Below the pieces are notes generated by a model. It was given only the letters and a program-made list of their open reading frames with translations, ran no database searches and was not told the origin of the DNA. Position numbers and translations under genes: made by a program. Positions 6,223-6,223 of a stretch of 6,223 nt of DNA are shown here, in pieces (position 1 is the first letter of the stretch; each line of letters starts with the position of its first letter). The stretch is from an uncultured Opitutia bacterium (GTDB taxonomy: Bacteria; Verrucomicrobiota; Verrucomicrobiia; Opitutales; UBA953): assembly GCA_903895475.1 (NCBI GenBank), contig CAITUF010000217.1:1-6223 (forward strand), written 5' to 3'.

Positions 6223-6223
6223 G

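Noticed and set aside
1..6223. Search for CRISPR arrays, tRNA genes, insertion-sequence ends and defence genes
   Set aside because: No spaced repeats, cloverleaf-like segments, transposase motifs or terminal inverted repeats were seen, and all but about 100 bases are accounted for by six genes.

Overview
This GC-rich, fully coding window looks like chromosomal DNA from a Gram-negative bacterium, most plausibly of the PVC group (Verrucomicrobiota, Opitutae-like). That placement is an inference from the high GC, the Gly/Ala-rich leader in front of a von Willebrand A domain, a bacterial Agl23-type membrane glycosyltransferase, and genes with weak or absent Shine-Dalgarno sites. No rRNA, tRNA, mobile element, CRISPR array or integration site is visible.

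Layout: two convergent gene sets meet tail to tail near 3.64 kb. The left, plus-strand set (1-3646) has four closely packed genes with gaps of about 33-45, 3 and 22 bases. They encode a vWA-domain protein (probably cut at its 5' end by the window edge), a hot-dog-fold acyl-CoA thioesterase (YbgC/4HBT type), an Agl23-like polytopic GT-C glycosyltransferase, and a divergent ApbE-family protein. The right, minus-strand set (6222-3639) has two genes. The first is the C-terminal part of a YyaL/SPATA20-type thioredoxin-domain protein. The second is a 581-residue protein with one membrane anchor and TPR-like repeats. The last genes of the two sets overlap by 8 bases at their 3' ends, so no intergenic terminator can exist there. 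Both promoters must lie outside the window or inside coding sequence. There is no stretch over 300 bases without a gene.

How the genes might work together: the plus set is spaced like a single operon. Its two most informative members are an envelope-facing lipid-linked-sugar transferase candidate (Agl23-like) and an ApbE homologue. In the ApbE homologue several positions that normally bind metal or flavin are replaced, including the paired Asp and Thr of the DALATA-type motif. This ApbE-like protein is the most unusual item here: the fold signature is kept but the flavin-transferase chemistry looks lost or altered. The link between the four genes is inferred from spacing only. The minus set pairs a widely conserved but poorly understood YyaL protein with a periplasm-facing TPR scaffold of unknown role.

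I see no convincing defence system, retroelement or other wholly new system. The points worth following are the degenerate ApbE, its coupling to the Agl23-like gene, and the YyaL-TPR pair.
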